Shown here in pieces: positions 29,085 to 39,100 of a DNA stretch of 64,000 nt. The translations under genes were made by a program, and so were the position numbers. Every line of letters starts with the position of its first letter. Position 1 is the first letter of the stretch. Below the pieces are notes generated by a model. The model was not told the DNA's origin, made no database searches, and worked only from the letters and a program-made list of their open reading frames with translations. The DNA comes from Psychrobacter jeotgali (GTDB lineage: Bacteria; Pseudomonadota; Gammaproteobacteria; Pseudomonadales; Moraxellaceae), in NCBI RefSeq assembly GCF_904846315.1, contig NZ_CAJHAF010000001.1, positions 930,001 through 994,000 on the forward strand, in the 5' to 3' direction.

Positions 29085-29187
29085 TTAATTTTAATGAATT
29101 TTAGGTTATGGTGACTATTTTATATTATTTCTATGTTAATGATAATATAGTGAAATCGAAAATATCTTTTACAAGGTAGTAATAATC

Positions 29188-30060
29188 ATGCAGTGGGAAG
29201 GGATTAGTGAATTTGTTTATGTTGCCGAGCACGAAAGCTTTACCAAAGCTGCAAAAAAGCTGGGTATCTCCACCGCACAAGTGAGCCGGCAAGTAAGCGC
29301 TTTAGAGCAGCGTCTTAATACTAAGCTTCTCTATCGTACCACCCGTAAGGTGTCATTAACAGAGGAGGGGCGAGTGTTTTATGAGCATTGCCGGGTAATA
29401 TTGGATGATCTTAATGCCGCTGAGCAGGCGCTAAGTAATCTACAATCAAAACCTCAAGGTAAAATAAAACTGACGGCGCCTGTCACTTATGGCGAGCAGC
29501 AGTTATTGCCGCTAGTAAACGATTTTATGCTGCAGTATAGCGATATTGAAGTCACGGCTTTTTTGACCAACCAAACCGTTGATTTGATTGAGGGTGGCTA
29601 TGATTTAGCGATTCGTATTGGCAATCTAAACGACTCGACTATGATGGCTAAAAAACTGAGCAGCCGCACCAGTTTTGTCTGTGCGTCGCCTACTTATTTG
29701 GATAAATACGGTACTCCGCAGCGTTTGGCTGATCTTAGGCTGCATAACTGTCTACTTGGGACGCTAGATTATTGGCGATTTAAGACTACTGATAAGGAAC
29801 AAAAAGTTCAGGCGCGCGGCACAGTGCGCTATAACAGCGGCTATAGCTTAGTGGATGCGGCGTTAAAAGGCTTGGGTATCGTACAGCTCCCTGATTATTA
29901 TGTGCAAAAACATCTAGAGAGCGGCGCGCTGGTCAGTTTACTGGATAAATACCGAGAACCTGAAGAAGATATCTGGGCTATTTATCCGCACAACCGTCAT
30001 TTATCATCAAAAATTAGACATCTGCTAGACCATTTAGCGGCCCATTTACCTAAGCAATAA
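29188..30060 (+). CDS. LysR-type transcriptional regulator (divergent from frmA)
   Basis: This 290-residue LTTR has an N-terminal winged helix (FTKAAKKLGISTAQVSRQVSALEQRLNTKLLYR, quoted as the usual family block from residue 18 onward) and a C-terminal effector domain starting near residue 90 (GKIKLTAPVTYGEQQLLPL). It resembles the DNA-binding regulators of dehydrogenase genes and is divergent from frmA with a short shared promoter region, so frmA is the obvious target. The effector is unknown. AAGG precedes the ATG. Confidence 0.88.
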   Translation: MQWEGISEFVYVAEHESFTKAAKKLGISTAQVSRQVSALEQRLNTKLLYRTTRKVSLTEEGRVFYEHCRVILDDLNAAEQALSNLQSKPQGKIKLTAPVTYGEQQLLPLVNDFMLQYSDIEVTAFLTNQTVDLIEGGYDLAIRIGNLNDSTMMAKKLSSRTSFVCASPTYLDKYGTPQRLADLRLHNCLLGTLDYWRFKTTDKEQKVQARGTVRYNSGYSLVDAALKGLGIVQLPDYYVQKHLESGALVSLLDKYREPEEDIWAIYPHNRHLSSKIRHLLDHLAAHLPKQ

Positions 30061-30309
30061 TTAGAATACTGCTTGGATTTAATGCCTGCTTATTGAAGTT
30101 GTTATAACTATTTAGTGGTAAGCCAGTTGTATATCATCCATTTTATAAAGTTATCCTTTTGTCTCTCTGTGCAAGGATAAGTAAGCCTGCCGCAAGTTTT
30201 TATGTAGTCATGTTAGACTCTTTTGCGATACTAAAAATATTCAGCCAAACCTACTTAAAATTATAAATTAAAAACAGATATCCCAAGTATTAATAGGAAC
30301 CGCTACTTT

Positions 30310-32949
30310 ATGAATAATAATAATTTAATCAATAATGGCTCAGCTATAAGTGATCAAGATAATAATAAGTCAAAACCACGTCACAGTATGAAAAACCGCA
30401 TTCAAAACCATGCTAAAAATAGTAATGCTCAACATGGCATTCAAGTCAGGGGCGCCCGCGTTCATAACCTAAAGAATATCGACGTTGATTTGCCGCGTGA
30501 TGCGCTGGTGGTATTTACAGGGATATCAGGCTCAGGAAAGTCATCGCTGGCTTTTGGGACTTTATTTGCCGAGTCGCAGCGGCGCTATTTGGATTCGGTA
30601 GCCCCTTATGCGCGCCGCCTGATTGACCAAGTGGAGGAGCCTGATGTCGATGTGATAGAAGGGTTGCCGCCAGCGGTCGCCTTGCAGCAGCAACGAGGGA
30701 CGCCCTCGGTGCGCTCATCGGTGGCGAGCGTTACTACCATCTCCAATGCGCTACGTATGCTGTATTCGCGGGCAGGGGAGTATCCGGCTGGGCAAGAGAT
30801 GCTCTATGCTGATGCCTTCTCGCCCAATACGCCAGAGGGCGCTTGTAGGGCGTGCTCAGGTATTGGCCGGGTGTTTGATGTGACTGAAGATTTGATGGTG
30901 CCCGACGACACCAAGTCCATTCGCGAGCGCGCTATTGCTTCATGGCCGGGGGCGTGGCAAGGTCAAAATCTAAGCCGGATATTGACCACGCTTGGTTATG
31001 ATATCGATACCCCTTGGCATAAACTGCCCAAAAAGTCCCGCGACTGGATTTTGTTCACCGATGAGACCCCAACGGTGCCGGTCTATCCTGAATATAATCT
31101 TGAGCAAACGCGCCAAGCGCTTGAGCAAGGGGAAAAGCCCAATTATATGGGCACTTATATCAGTGCTAGAAACTTTATTCTAAAGTCATTTACCACCACT
31201 CAAAGCTCGCGAGTCAAAAAGCGGGTTTCGCAGTTTATGCAAATCTCTGTATGCCCAGAATGCCATGGCAAAAAGCTCAAAAAGGAATCACTAGCGGTTA
31301 AATTTGCCGGTCTCGATATTGGTGAGCTGTCACAATTAACCTTGACAGAACTAGCGACTAAGCTGCAAAGTGCCGCCCATGCCCACTTTAATAGCCCAAA
31401 CTATGAGCACAATAACTATGAGCAGAACTATGAAAAAACCCCTGAAAAAGCTATCGTAGCGCAGCGTATTACTAGTGATATCTTAGCGCGCGTTGAAGCA
31501 TTGACCAAACTGGGCTTGGGATATTTATCGCTTGAGCGCACCACGCCGACTTTGTCTCCAGGCGAGCTACAGCGCCTTAGATTAGCCACCCAAATTCGCT
31601 CGCAACTGTTCGGGGTGGTTTATGTGCTTGATGAGCCATCGGCGGGTCTGCATCCTGCTGATACGCAAGCCCTGCTCGGTGCCTTGGATGAGCTGATAGC
31701 CGCTGGCAATTCAGTCTTTGTGGTTGAGCATGATGTGAGCGTTATCCGCCATGCCGATTGGGTGGTCGATGTCGGGCCCAAGGCTGGCGTGCATGGCGGC
31801 GAGATTGTTTATAGTGGGCCTGTAGAAGGTCTGCAAGGTATTAAAGAGTCATCGACAGCGCAATATCTGTTCACTGATAAAAACAGCGAAAACAAACAAG
31901 CCCTTAGGCAACCTACTGCTTGGCTTAAGCTTGCTGAGATAGAGCGCAATAATATTCAAGGTTTAGATGCTGAGTTTCCGCTAGGGGTGCTCACTAGCGT
32001 TACTGGCGTGTCCGGTTCAGGGAAATCAAGTTTGGTCAGTCAAGCGCTAGTTGAGCTGGTCAATGAAGCATTGGGGAAAGACGTGGTCACCCAAGCACCA
32101 ACCGATGAAGCGGACTTGCTGGAGCAAGAATTTGAAGCACCAATCGGAGGCTATATTGTCTCTGGCATGGATAAAGTGAGCCGGCTGGTGAATATTAACC
32201 AAAAAGCCATTGGCCGTACCCCGCGCTCAAACCTTGCCACTTATACTGGACTCTTTGATTATGTGCGTAAATTATTTGCCGCGACCGAGACGGCAAAAGC
32301 GCGCGGTTATGATGCTGGGCGCTTTTCATTTAATACGCCGAAAGGACGTTGTCCAAATTGTGAAGGCTTAGGATTTGTCAGCGTTGAGCTGTTATTTTTG
32401 CCCAGTGTTTATGCGCCCTGCCAAGTTTGTCATGGACAGCGCTATAACGATGAGACGCTTGAGGTTACTTATCGAGATAAAAACATTGCTGAGGTGCTGA
32501 GTCTAACCGTTGAAAAAGCCTATGAGTTTTTTGCCAATGAAGCGCCTATTTTGCGTGCCTTAGATGCTTTGTTGCAAGTGGGACTTGGCTATCTGCGTTT
32601 GGGTCAGCCAGCCACTGAATTATCAGGCGGGGAGGCGCAGCGTATTAAGCTGGCAACCGAGCTACAACGTATCCAGCGCGGCGATACCCTTTATATCCTC
32701 GATGAGCCGACTACCGGTCTTCATCCTGCTGATGTTTCTATGCTAATGGCACAATTAAATGGGCTGGTTGATTCTGGTAATACGGTCATTATGGTCGAGC
32801 ACGATATGCAAGTGGCGAGTAGTAGCGACTGGATTATCGATATGGGGCCGGGAGCCGGGGACGCAGGCGGGCAGATTGTCGCTCAAGGGACGCCAGTTAA
32901 AGTAGCGCAGTCAAAGACTAGCCGAACCGCGCCTTTTTTATTGGTTTAA
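30310..32949 (+). CDS. UvrA-family ABC ATPase (UvrA paralogue)
   Basis: This 879-residue protein has two ABC ATPase halves of the UvrA type. Walker A motifs are GISGSGKSS (71-79) and GVSGSGKSS (566-574). Signatures are [11 protein letters not shown] and [11 protein letters not shown]. Zinc modules [25 protein letters not shown] and CQVCHGQRY are all present. Authentic UvrA is about 940 residues. This one is shorter and has a variant first signature and a 40-residue polar N-terminus, so it is more likely a class II/III paralogue (UvrA2 or DrrC-like, linked to DNA-binding drug resistance) than the repair protein itself. It is a single-gene unit. Confidence 0.88.
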   Translation: MNNNNLINNGSAISDQDNNKSKPRHSMKNRIQNHAKNSNAQHGIQVRGARVHNLKNIDVDLPRDALVVFTGISGSGKSSLAFGTLFAESQRRYLDSVAPYARRLIDQVEEPDVDVIEGLPPAVALQQQRGTPSVRSSVASVTTISNALRMLYSRAGEYPAGQEMLYADAFSPNTPEGACRACSGIGRVFDVTEDLMVPDDTKSIRERAIASWPGAWQGQNLSRILTTLGYDIDTPWHKLPKKSRDWILFTDETPTVPVYPEYNLEQTRQALEQGEKPNYMGTYISARNFILKSFTTTQSSRVKKRVSQFMQISVCPECHGKKLKKESLAVKFAGLDIGELSQLTLTELATKLQSAAHAHFNSPNYEHNNYEQNYEKTPEKAIVAQRITSDILARVEALTKLGLGYLSLERTTPTLSPGELQRLRLATQIRSQLFGVVYVLDEPSAGLHPADTQALLGALDELIAAGNSVFVVEHDVSVIRHADWVVDVGPKAGVHGGEIVYSGPVEGLQGIKESSTAQYLFTDKNSENKQALRQPTAWLKLAEIERNNIQGLDAEFPLGVLTSVTGVSGSGKSSLVSQALVELVNEALGKDVVTQAPTDEADLLEQEFEAPIGGYIVSGMDKVSRLVNINQKAIGRTPRSNLATYTGLFDYVRKLFAATETAKARGYDAGRFSFNTPKGRCPNCEGLGFVSVELLFLPSVYAPCQVCHGQRYNDETLEVTYRDKNIAEVLSLTVEKAYEFFANEAPILRALDALLQVGLGYLRLGQPATELSGGEAQRIKLATELQRIQRGDTLYILDEPTTGLHPADVSMLMAQLNGLVDSGNTVIMVEHDMQVASSSDWIIDMGPGAGDAGGQIVAQGTPVKVAQSKTSRTAPFLLV

Positions 32950-32995
32950 ATCTATGAGTTTATCAATAGTAACTACCTAACTATTTACAAAACAA

Positions 32996-33736
32996 CTAAT
33001 CCCAATAATCATCAGGGCAGGCAGGCAATTCTACTAAAGTACGGCGTAGCGCCTCAGCCCATTGACGACTGATATCAATAAAATATTCGTCATCCGCTTC
33101 AATACGGCGGCCTTTGGGGATGGTTAAGCTATCATTTTGATAAATGACAAAATCTACGGGCATGCCAACGGATAAGTTGGAGTGAATGGTCGAGTCAAAC
33201 GATAACATTAAAGCTTGAGCGGCATGATTGACCCCCGTATCGTATTTGACCGAGCGATCAAGAATGGGTTTACCATATTTGCTTTCGCCCAACTGAAAGA
33301 AAGGCGTGTCCCTCGTGGCTCGAATACAGTTGCCTTCAGGGTAAATCATATATAATTCAGGTGCTTGACCTTTTATTTGACCGCCCAATAAAAACGAGCT
33401 GGTAAAGGTACCGCTATTATTATCATTTGCTACTTCCTGTGCATGCACCATAACACTGCGCATGCATTCGCCAACCATTTGTGCTGCATCAAATAAAGTC
33501 GCTACGGTATGAAGGTTGTGCTCGTGAAGCTGATTGATATCGTTTTGTAGTTTATTAAACACCGCTTGTGAGGTGGCAAGGCTACCGGCGGTCTGCAAGA
33601 CTATGAAGCGCTCGCCCTCAACACCGTATTGATAGAGCTTGCGAAAAGTTGAGATGTGGTCAACGCCTGCATTGGTACGGGTGTCGCTGGCAAAAATCAT
33701 ACCTTCTTTTAGACGAATAGCGGCGCAGTAAGTCAT
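32996..33736 (-). CDS. Anbu, proteasome-type peptidase
   Basis: This 246-residue Ntn-hydrolase belongs to the Anbu (ancestral beta-subunit) family of HslV/proteasome relatives. After removal of Met1 the nucleophile is Thr2 (MTYCAAIRL). Asp18 (SDTRTNAGVD) and Lys33 (STFRKLY) complete the usual Thr/Asp/Lys set. Known Anbu proteins form open ring or lock-washer assemblies, and no partner unfoldase is known. It is the last gene of a three-gene minus-strand unit with a transglutaminase-like protease and an ATP-grasp/alpha-E fusion. AGGA precedes the ATG. Confidence 0.92.
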   Translation of the reverse strand: MTYCAAIRLKEGMIFASDTRTNAGVDHISTFRKLYQYGVEGERFIVLQTAGSLATSQAVFNKLQNDINQLHEHNLHTVATLFDAAQMVGECMRSVMVHAQEVANDNNSGTFTSSFLLGGQIKGQAPELYMIYPEGNCIRATRDTPFFQLGESKYGKPILDRSVKYDTGVNHAAQALMLSFDSTIHSNLSVGMPVDFVIYQNDSLTIPKGRRIEADDEYFIDISRQWAEALRRTLVELPACPDDYWD

Positions 33737-33786
33737 AGATTGTCCTAATGAAGTAAAAAGGCGAGCATAGTAAAAATCAGATACGG

Positions 33787-34572
33787 TTATGATAACCTTG
33801 TAACCAGCACTTGACTGTAAAGACTCTCATAACCACCGCCCATGCGCACACCGCGTACTGGTGCTGCATCTGAATAATCGCGTCCAATGGCAACGTAAAC
33901 ATGGGCACTTGGCTGGAACATCTGATTGGAGATATCAAAAGTGTACCAGTAGCCATCAAGCCAAACCTCAGCCCAAGCGTGGCTTGCCATATGGTTTTCG
34001 GTATCGTCATATAGATAGCCGGACACGTAACGGGCAGGGATTTGTTTATCACGCAGGCAGCCGACAAACACATGGGTATGGTCTTGGCAAACGCCAGAAC
34101 CCATTGCAAAAGCTTCGGCGGCCGTCGTGCCCACATGAGTAGTATTTTTTACAAAAGGCATTTTCATGATCAGGGCATTAGCCAACTCTTTGAGGCTCTC
34201 AAGGCTATAGTTCTCTAAATAAGGCGCGGCAAACTCACGCATCGCCTCCGAGCACTCGGTAAGTGGGCTTTGTACGGTAAACAATAAGTAGGGGACGTTG
34301 TCAGTGTCTTTTAAGCGCTCAGTTTCGGTGTTGATCTCAACGATACCAGATGCCTGCATTTGCAAATTGTCATGAGATTCATTGCGGCTTAAGGTTAACC
34401 AGTCATTGCCAAAACCATCTTTTTGACTGGTTGCCACTTTGGGTAGCATGACATTCCACTGGTGAATAACTTGGTGCGGCAATTGCATCGGCGTCATCCG
34501 GATATATTGCACGCTGCGCTGGGCAAGCTCTCCGTAGTAATAGTTGGTTTGATGACTGATTTGAAGTTTCAT
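33787..34572 (-). CDS. Transglutaminase-like cysteine peptidase (Anbu-linked)
   Basis: This 261-residue protein has a bacterial transglutaminase N-terminal beta domain (LQISHQTNYYYGELAQRSVQ) and a papain-like transglutaminase core. The catalytic triad is Cys162 (GSGVCQDHTH), His198 (SHAWAEVWL) and Asp213 (YTFDISN). No signal peptide is seen, so it is cytoplasmic. Homologues occur with Anbu and the alpha-E/ATP-grasp genes in many bacteria and may cleave or form amide bonds in peptides made by the ATP-grasp enzyme. The substrate is unknown. AGGAA precedes the ATG. Confidence 0.9.
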   Translation of the reverse strand: MKLQISHQTNYYYGELAQRSVQYIRMTPMQLPHQVIHQWNVMLPKVATSQKDGFGNDWLTLSRNESHDNLQMQASGIVEINTETERLKDTDNVPYLLFTVQSPLTECSEAMREFAAPYLENYSLESLKELANALIMKMPFVKNTTHVGTTAAEAFAMGSGVCQDHTHVFVGCLRDKQIPARYVSGYLYDDTENHMASHAWAEVWLDGYWYTFDISNQMFQPSAHVYVAIGRDYSDAAPVRGVRMGGGYESLYSQVLVTRLS

Positions 34573-34634
34573 AGTAGTTTCCTATTTAGCTGCTTTCTAC
34601 TGATATTTTTAATTGTTTTGCTACGTTTTTATAA

Positions 34635-36950
34635 TCAAACGCCTTGCTGGAGAATGATATTAAACTCTTGGCTTATCAGTTTAAAATCACTAAACTGTTT
34701 GGACTGAATCATCTGATTGGTTAGGCGAATAAGTTCACGCCAGCGAGTATTTTCTGGTAGCTGATTGATCCAATGTTTAAACGCTAAGCTTACTGCAGTA
34801 GTCTCTTCATCTAATAAAACCGCACGCTCAAGCTGTTCAAAATGTCGTCCCAATTGCCAAAAGCAGGTTACCGTCGGGTGTTCTTGTTTCATCGCGGCAT
34901 TACAGGCGTGTAGCTGTAGGGTCGCTGCTCGATAAGTCCCTGCGCTTGATAGCCTTTTTATGAGGTTATATAGTTCTGCGGTATCTTTACCGATGACCCC
35001 TTTAGCTTCTTGGACATTGGTTTCGATGGAGCTGACCACGCTTGGGATTCTTTTCTGCTCCAAATCATAGAGTATTTGCCCTTTCATGACCTTTAGCGAG
35101 TCGTTAATATCAGCATCGAAACCTAAATGGTTAACTAGGTGTTGTACTTGCGCTTTTTTGAGATCGCTATTGATCAGCTGTTTGATAATATTGTCGTAGT
35201 AATAGAGGCGCTCGCTATATCTGCCAAGCCAAATTAAATAGCTGGCGGTCGAGAGTAGTAATATCATGGGCGCATCATCAAGGTCTTCATAACCGGCTTC
35301 GATCGGTTGTACACGGTTGTGATAGCTGGCGTGACTAGCGGCGCTAATTTCTTGATTATGGCTTGAAGCGGCTTTGCTAGCGGTCGATGAGTGGCTTTTG
35401 TCCAACTTGCTGTCATCAACTACCCAAGTGTCTTTGATGCCGCCGCCTTGGGAGGAGTTGACAACTAACGAGCCTTCAACCATCGCCACCCGAGTGAGAC
35501 CGCCCGGCACGATATCTACCGAGCCATCGCCGTGACTTAGGATAAAGGGGCGTAGGTCAATATGACGCGGGGCAATGCCATCGCTGACGGCGGTAGGATT
35601 GGTGGACAGTGAAATGGTCGGCTGAGCAATAAAACCGGTAGGATTGGCAAGCAGCCGCTGACGATAATCGCTAATCTCCTGCTTGGTCGATGTCGGTCCG
35701 ATGAGCATACCGTAACCGCCTGAGCCTTGCGTTTCTTTAACTACCAACTTATCTAAATTATCAAGCACATAAGACAATTCATCCGGCTTACGGCATTGAT
35801 AAGTTTCGATATTGGGCAAGAGTGGCTTCTCATTTAAATAAAACTCAATCATGTCCGGCACAAAGGCATATAAGCTTTTATCATCAGCAACACCTGTACC
35901 CGGAGCATTAACGATGACCACATTGCCAGAGCGATAGGCACTCATTAGACCTGAGACCCCCAAGATAGAGCTGGAGTTGAAGGCTAATGGGTCAATATAA
36001 GGGTCATCAATACGGCGATAAATCACATCAACTTGCACTTTACCGCGAATACCTTGCATATAAACCTTGCTATCCTCAACCACCAAATCATAGCCATGAA
36101 CCAATGGGACGCTCATTTCATGTGCCAAAAAAGCATGCTCATAATAGGCACTGTTAAAGCGCCCTGGGGTTAAGATGACTATTTGCGGATCATATTTGCT
36201 GGTTGAGCTCGCAAGACAAGCTTTGAGCCGTTTGGGGTAGTCACTAATATCCAATACGGGGGTATGGGCGAATAAGTCTGAGAGTAAAGTCTCGGATATA
36301 TTGCGACTCTCAAGCATGTAAGACACGCCGGAAGGGGTACGTAAATTGTCTTCTAAAACACAGAACCGTCCGGTCTCATCACGAATCAAATCAATACCGC
36401 TGATGTGCGAATATATCGGTTTATCCAGCTCAATCCCCATCATCCATGGCTCGTAACAACCGCTAGCATAGACATAGCTGGCGGGGACGACACCTTCTTT
36501 CATGATAGCTTGATCGTGGTAGATGTCATGCAAAAAGGCGTTCAAAGCCGTAATCCGCTGCTGGCAACCTTTTTTTACTTGCTGCCATTCACTAGCGGCA
36601 ATAATGCGGGGAATGATGTCAAAAGGTATCATGCGCTCAATATTTTTAGCATCGCTATAAACGGTAAAGGTAACGCCTTTTCGATAAAATATATTCTCAG
36701 CTTGCTCATTGAGATGATTGAGCCCATCGACACTGATATCCTCTATCCAGTCGCCAACCGCTTGGGCGACCGGGCGATACTCGCCATTATCTGCCTTGAG
36801 CTCATCAAAGCATTGCGGTTTTTTTGCAGGGCTTGATAGGGTAGCTGCAGTAGTAGCCTGACTAGGTTCCGTAGACTGGGTTTGGCTGTGATCTTCGGCT
36901 TTATCTTGATTTTGGTTCTGGCTCTGAGACTGGGTGGCTTCTTTATTCAT
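34635..36950 (-). CDS. Circularly permuted ATP-grasp / alpha-E domain fusion
   Basis: This is a 771-residue fusion. Residues about 40-500 form the circularly permuted ATP-grasp ligase (DUF404/DUF407 type; EDNLRTPSGVSYM, LTPGRFNSAYYEHA, VVKETQGSGGYGM as the nucleotide and metal loops). Residues about 555-770 form the alpha-E helical domain (TASYLIWLGRYSERL, then the TCFWQLGRHFEQLER repeat). In many genomes these are two separate genes. They are predicted to make a peptide or a peptide tag. The frame opens at 36980. The ATG at 36950 is favoured because GAGG lies six bases upstream. The N-terminal 35 residues are Gln/Ser-rich and disordered. It leads the operon with the transglutaminase and Anbu. 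Confidence 0.9.
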   Translation of the reverse strand: MNKEATQSQSQNQNQDKAEDHSQTQSTEPSQATTAATLSSPAKKPQCFDELKADNGEYRPVAQAVGDWIEDISVDGLNHLNEQAENIFYRKGVTFTVYSDAKNIERMIPFDIIPRIIAASEWQQVKKGCQQRITALNAFLHDIYHDQAIMKEGVVPASYVYASGCYEPWMMGIELDKPIYSHISGIDLIRDETGRFCVLEDNLRTPSGVSYMLESRNISETLLSDLFAHTPVLDISDYPKRLKACLASSTSKYDPQIVILTPGRFNSAYYEHAFLAHEMSVPLVHGYDLVVEDSKVYMQGIRGKVQVDVIYRRIDDPYIDPLAFNSSSILGVSGLMSAYRSGNVVIVNAPGTGVADDKSLYAFVPDMIEFYLNEKPLLPNIETYQCRKPDELSYVLDNLDKLVVKETQGSGGYGMLIGPTSTKQEISDYRQRLLANPTGFIAQPTISLSTNPTAVSDGIAPRHIDLRPFILSHGDGSVDIVPGGLTRVAMVEGSLVVNSSQGGGIKDTWVVDDSKLDKSHSSTASKAASSHNQEISAASHASYHNRVQPIEAGYEDLDDAPMILLLSTASYLIWLGRYSERLYYYDNIIKQLINSDLKKAQVQHLVNHLGFDADINDSLKVMKGQILYDLEQKRIPSVVSSIETNVQEAKGVIGKDTAELYNLIKRLSSAGTYRAATLQLHACNAAMKQEHPTVTCFWQLGRHFEQLERAVLLDEETTAVSLAFKHWINQLPENTRWRELIRLTNQMIQSKQFSDFKLISQEFNIILQQGV

Positions 36951-37268
36951 AAATACCTCACGCATCCTTGGTAAAGTCATTATTTATTACAGAACATCAG
37001 TTTTATTTGAGCAACATACATCTGATAAATCCGCTATACATCCTGTATCTTATATTGACTATAGCGCGTCTAGGGGGTAATAAACAACAGAGGTTTAGTC
37101 TTCTGTGTTATTAAAGTTGTATTATTAAAAGGTTCTAGCGAGGAAAATAAGAAGTGGCAGAATCGCATCTTAACAAAGTTAACTTAACAATCGATGCGTG
37201 GCATCCATCCTACACATAGCTCTATAATAGTGAGAAATAAGGTATAAACGCTAATATTAAGGAAAACC
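36951..37268. other. Divergent control region (ATP-grasp operon / mtfA)
   Basis: This is 318 bp without a gene. A perfect TATAAT at 37223-37228 lies about 40 bp before the mtfA ATG and is a good -10 for mtfA, but no convincing -35 is seen. The promoter of the Anbu operon must also be here. No operator is recognised. Confidence 0.45.
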
Positions 37269-38012
37269 ATGTTCAACATAATAAAAGACTGGCGCGAGCA
37301 GCGCATATTAGATAATAGCGAATTTACTCAAGCGGATTGGATGCAAGCGGCTAAGCGCATTGTGATATTAGACAGACTGAGCAAGGATGAGCTAAATCGC
37401 CTATTTGAATTGGCAACTCTATTCTTAGATGAGAAGTCCATCAACGGGGCACAAGGTTTTGAGATTACCGATAGAGTAAGGCTATCTATTGCTTTGCAGG
37501 CCTGTTTGCCGATTCTAAATCTAGGACTTGAGTGGTATAAAGGCTGGTCTTCGATCATCATTTATCCGGGTTCTTATAAAAGCGAGACCAAAACCATGGA
37601 CGAATTCGGCATTGTGCATGAAGGTCAGCAGCATCGTAGCGGCGAGGCATGGCAGCGCGGGCCGGTAGTCTTGTCGTGGAAGGATGCTAAACACTCAGGC
37701 GAGCGCGATGGTCATAATGTGGTCATTCATGAGTTCGTGCACAAGCTTGATATGCTCAACGGTAGTGCCAATGGTTTTCCGCCGATGCAGCCTGATATGG
37801 ATCCTACGCGCTGGACTGAGATTATGACCCGTGATTTTGAAGACTTTCAACAACATCGTAAGTCCGGTCTTGATCGCTATGGTGCAACCAATCCGGCGGA
37901 ATTCTTTGCGGTATTGAGTGAGGTGTTTTTTGAGACCCCGCAAAAGCTGATTGATGCTTATCCTGACATTTATGACGTTATGGTGAAGTTTTTTCGGCAA
38001 GATCCACTATAA
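37269..38012 (+). CDS. mtfA: MtfA-type zinc metallopeptidase
   Basis: This 247-residue cytoplasmic peptidase of the MtfA (YeeI) family, which in E. coli binds the repressor Mlc and has aminopeptidase activity, has the gluzincin motif HEFVH at residues 154-158. A downstream glutamate in AEFFAVLSEVFFE would be the third zinc ligand. No signal peptide is present. AAGGA lies ahead of the ATG. It is monocistronic. Whether an Mlc-like partner exists in this organism cannot be seen here. Confidence 0.92.
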   Translation: MFNIIKDWREQRILDNSEFTQADWMQAAKRIVILDRLSKDELNRLFELATLFLDEKSINGAQGFEITDRVRLSIALQACLPILNLGLEWYKGWSSIIIYPGSYKSETKTMDEFGIVHEGQQHRSGEAWQRGPVVLSWKDAKHSGERDGHNVVIHEFVHKLDMLNGSANGFPPMQPDMDPTRWTEIMTRDFEDFQQHRKSGLDRYGATNPAEFFAVLSEVFFETPQKLIDAYPDIYDVMVKFFRQDPL

Positions 38013-38070
38013 TAATTATTTATTAAAAAAACTTTATAACCAATAACTTACTTGAGTTTTAGAAGGTTTT

Positions 38071-38136
38071 TGTAGGGTGCGCCCAGCGCACCAAACATCT
38101 AATAATTATAAGCAGAAAGGGTAGTGCGTCACCATT
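38071..38136. repeat. REP-like palindrome (GTAGGGTGCGC type), copy 1
   Basis: The element begins TGTAGGGTGCGC. GGTGCGC and GCGCACC (38076-38092) form a small perfect hairpin, and a second half-element (GTAGTGCGTCACC) follows about 40 bases on. A relative lies at 57225-57294. It occupies the gap between mtfA and a convergent lipoprotein gene. Confidence 0.6.
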
Positions 38137-38157
38137 TTTTTTATATAAAACAGTAAG

Positions 38158-38832
38158 TTAAGTCGTCCATTGTTCATTAACAATAGCAACTAAGTAACGT
38201 TGACCTTGATACTCATCGAATACTAGACGCATAATGCGCCAATCCATCCCAGCATATTCTTCCGTGCCTTTATAATAAAACTCAACAAAATCAGAATTTT
38301 GGTATATTTTATTAATATTATTAATCATATTACCGCTGTGCTTGAACTCATTGATACTAGGCGTCGATTCATTAAAGGTGCTAGCATCAACCCAAGTGTC
38401 GAGATATTCAGGTAGCGGTATGACTAATGGCTCGCCAGTACCATCTAAAGCACCCCAAGTGAAGCGAATTTTGGGCTCTTGCAAGTATTGCGCAAATTGA
38501 GCACGGGTAAAGACTTTGTCAGACTCAGGACGCACGTAAGCGTACATTGAGAAACGGACACCACGTGTTGGATGAATATCTTTAACGATTCGAGCATAAT
38601 CGTTATTAGCTAATGCGCGTTGAATACGTGAAGCTTGCTGGGTGATAGTTTGTTGACTGATATCGGAGGCAATTGGCGTCGATGAGTTATTATTTTGCTG
38701 GCTAGAGATAACCGCGTTATTTTCAGCAGAAGATTGACAGCCGGTAACCGCTAGCGCAGCTACAAGACATCCAGTAGCAGATAATCGGTATAAGTGTGAT
38801 TTAGGTTTATCAAAAATAGATGACGACACCAT
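38158..38832 (-). CDS. Predicted lipoprotein, function unknown
   Basis: This 224-residue protein is not in a family I can name. A signal peptide ends in lipobox VTGC (Cys32), followed by a Gln/Asn/Ser-rich linker and a globular domain with aromatic-rich strands (FTWGALDGTGEPLVIPLPEY, then SDFVEFYYKGTEEYAG). It should be anchored on the envelope. AAGGA precedes the ATG. It is a single gene with 268 bp of featureless DNA upstream. Confidence 0.72.
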   Translation of the reverse strand: MVSSSIFDKPKSHLYRLSATGCLVAALAVTGCQSSAENNAVISSQQNNNSSTPIASDISQQTITQQASRIQRALANNDYARIVKDIHPTRGVRFSMYAYVRPESDKVFTRAQFAQYLQEPKIRFTWGALDGTGEPLVIPLPEYLDTWVDASTFNESTPSINEFKHSGNMINNINKIYQNSDFVEFYYKGTEEYAGMDWRIMRLVFDEYQGQRYLVAIVNEQWTT

Positions 38833-39100
38833 AATAATATCCTTAATATTAAAGATGCTTATATAAGCGCATAGCTATTAAAGTAGCAGATATTATATGG
38901 AGGATATGTAATATTTGGTTTAAGATTCTATTCTTGAATTCTCTAAAAGCCGTTAGTTTGTTTTCGTATAATGTATATTATGTTAAATAGACGCTATTTA
39001 GTGCTGTGCTGTATGCTAGTTTAAAGTCTGAGTTGTCAAAACTTAGACTCATTGCTTTGAATTTCTCAGATGCTTGAGTGCTTGATGATACCCTATCCTT

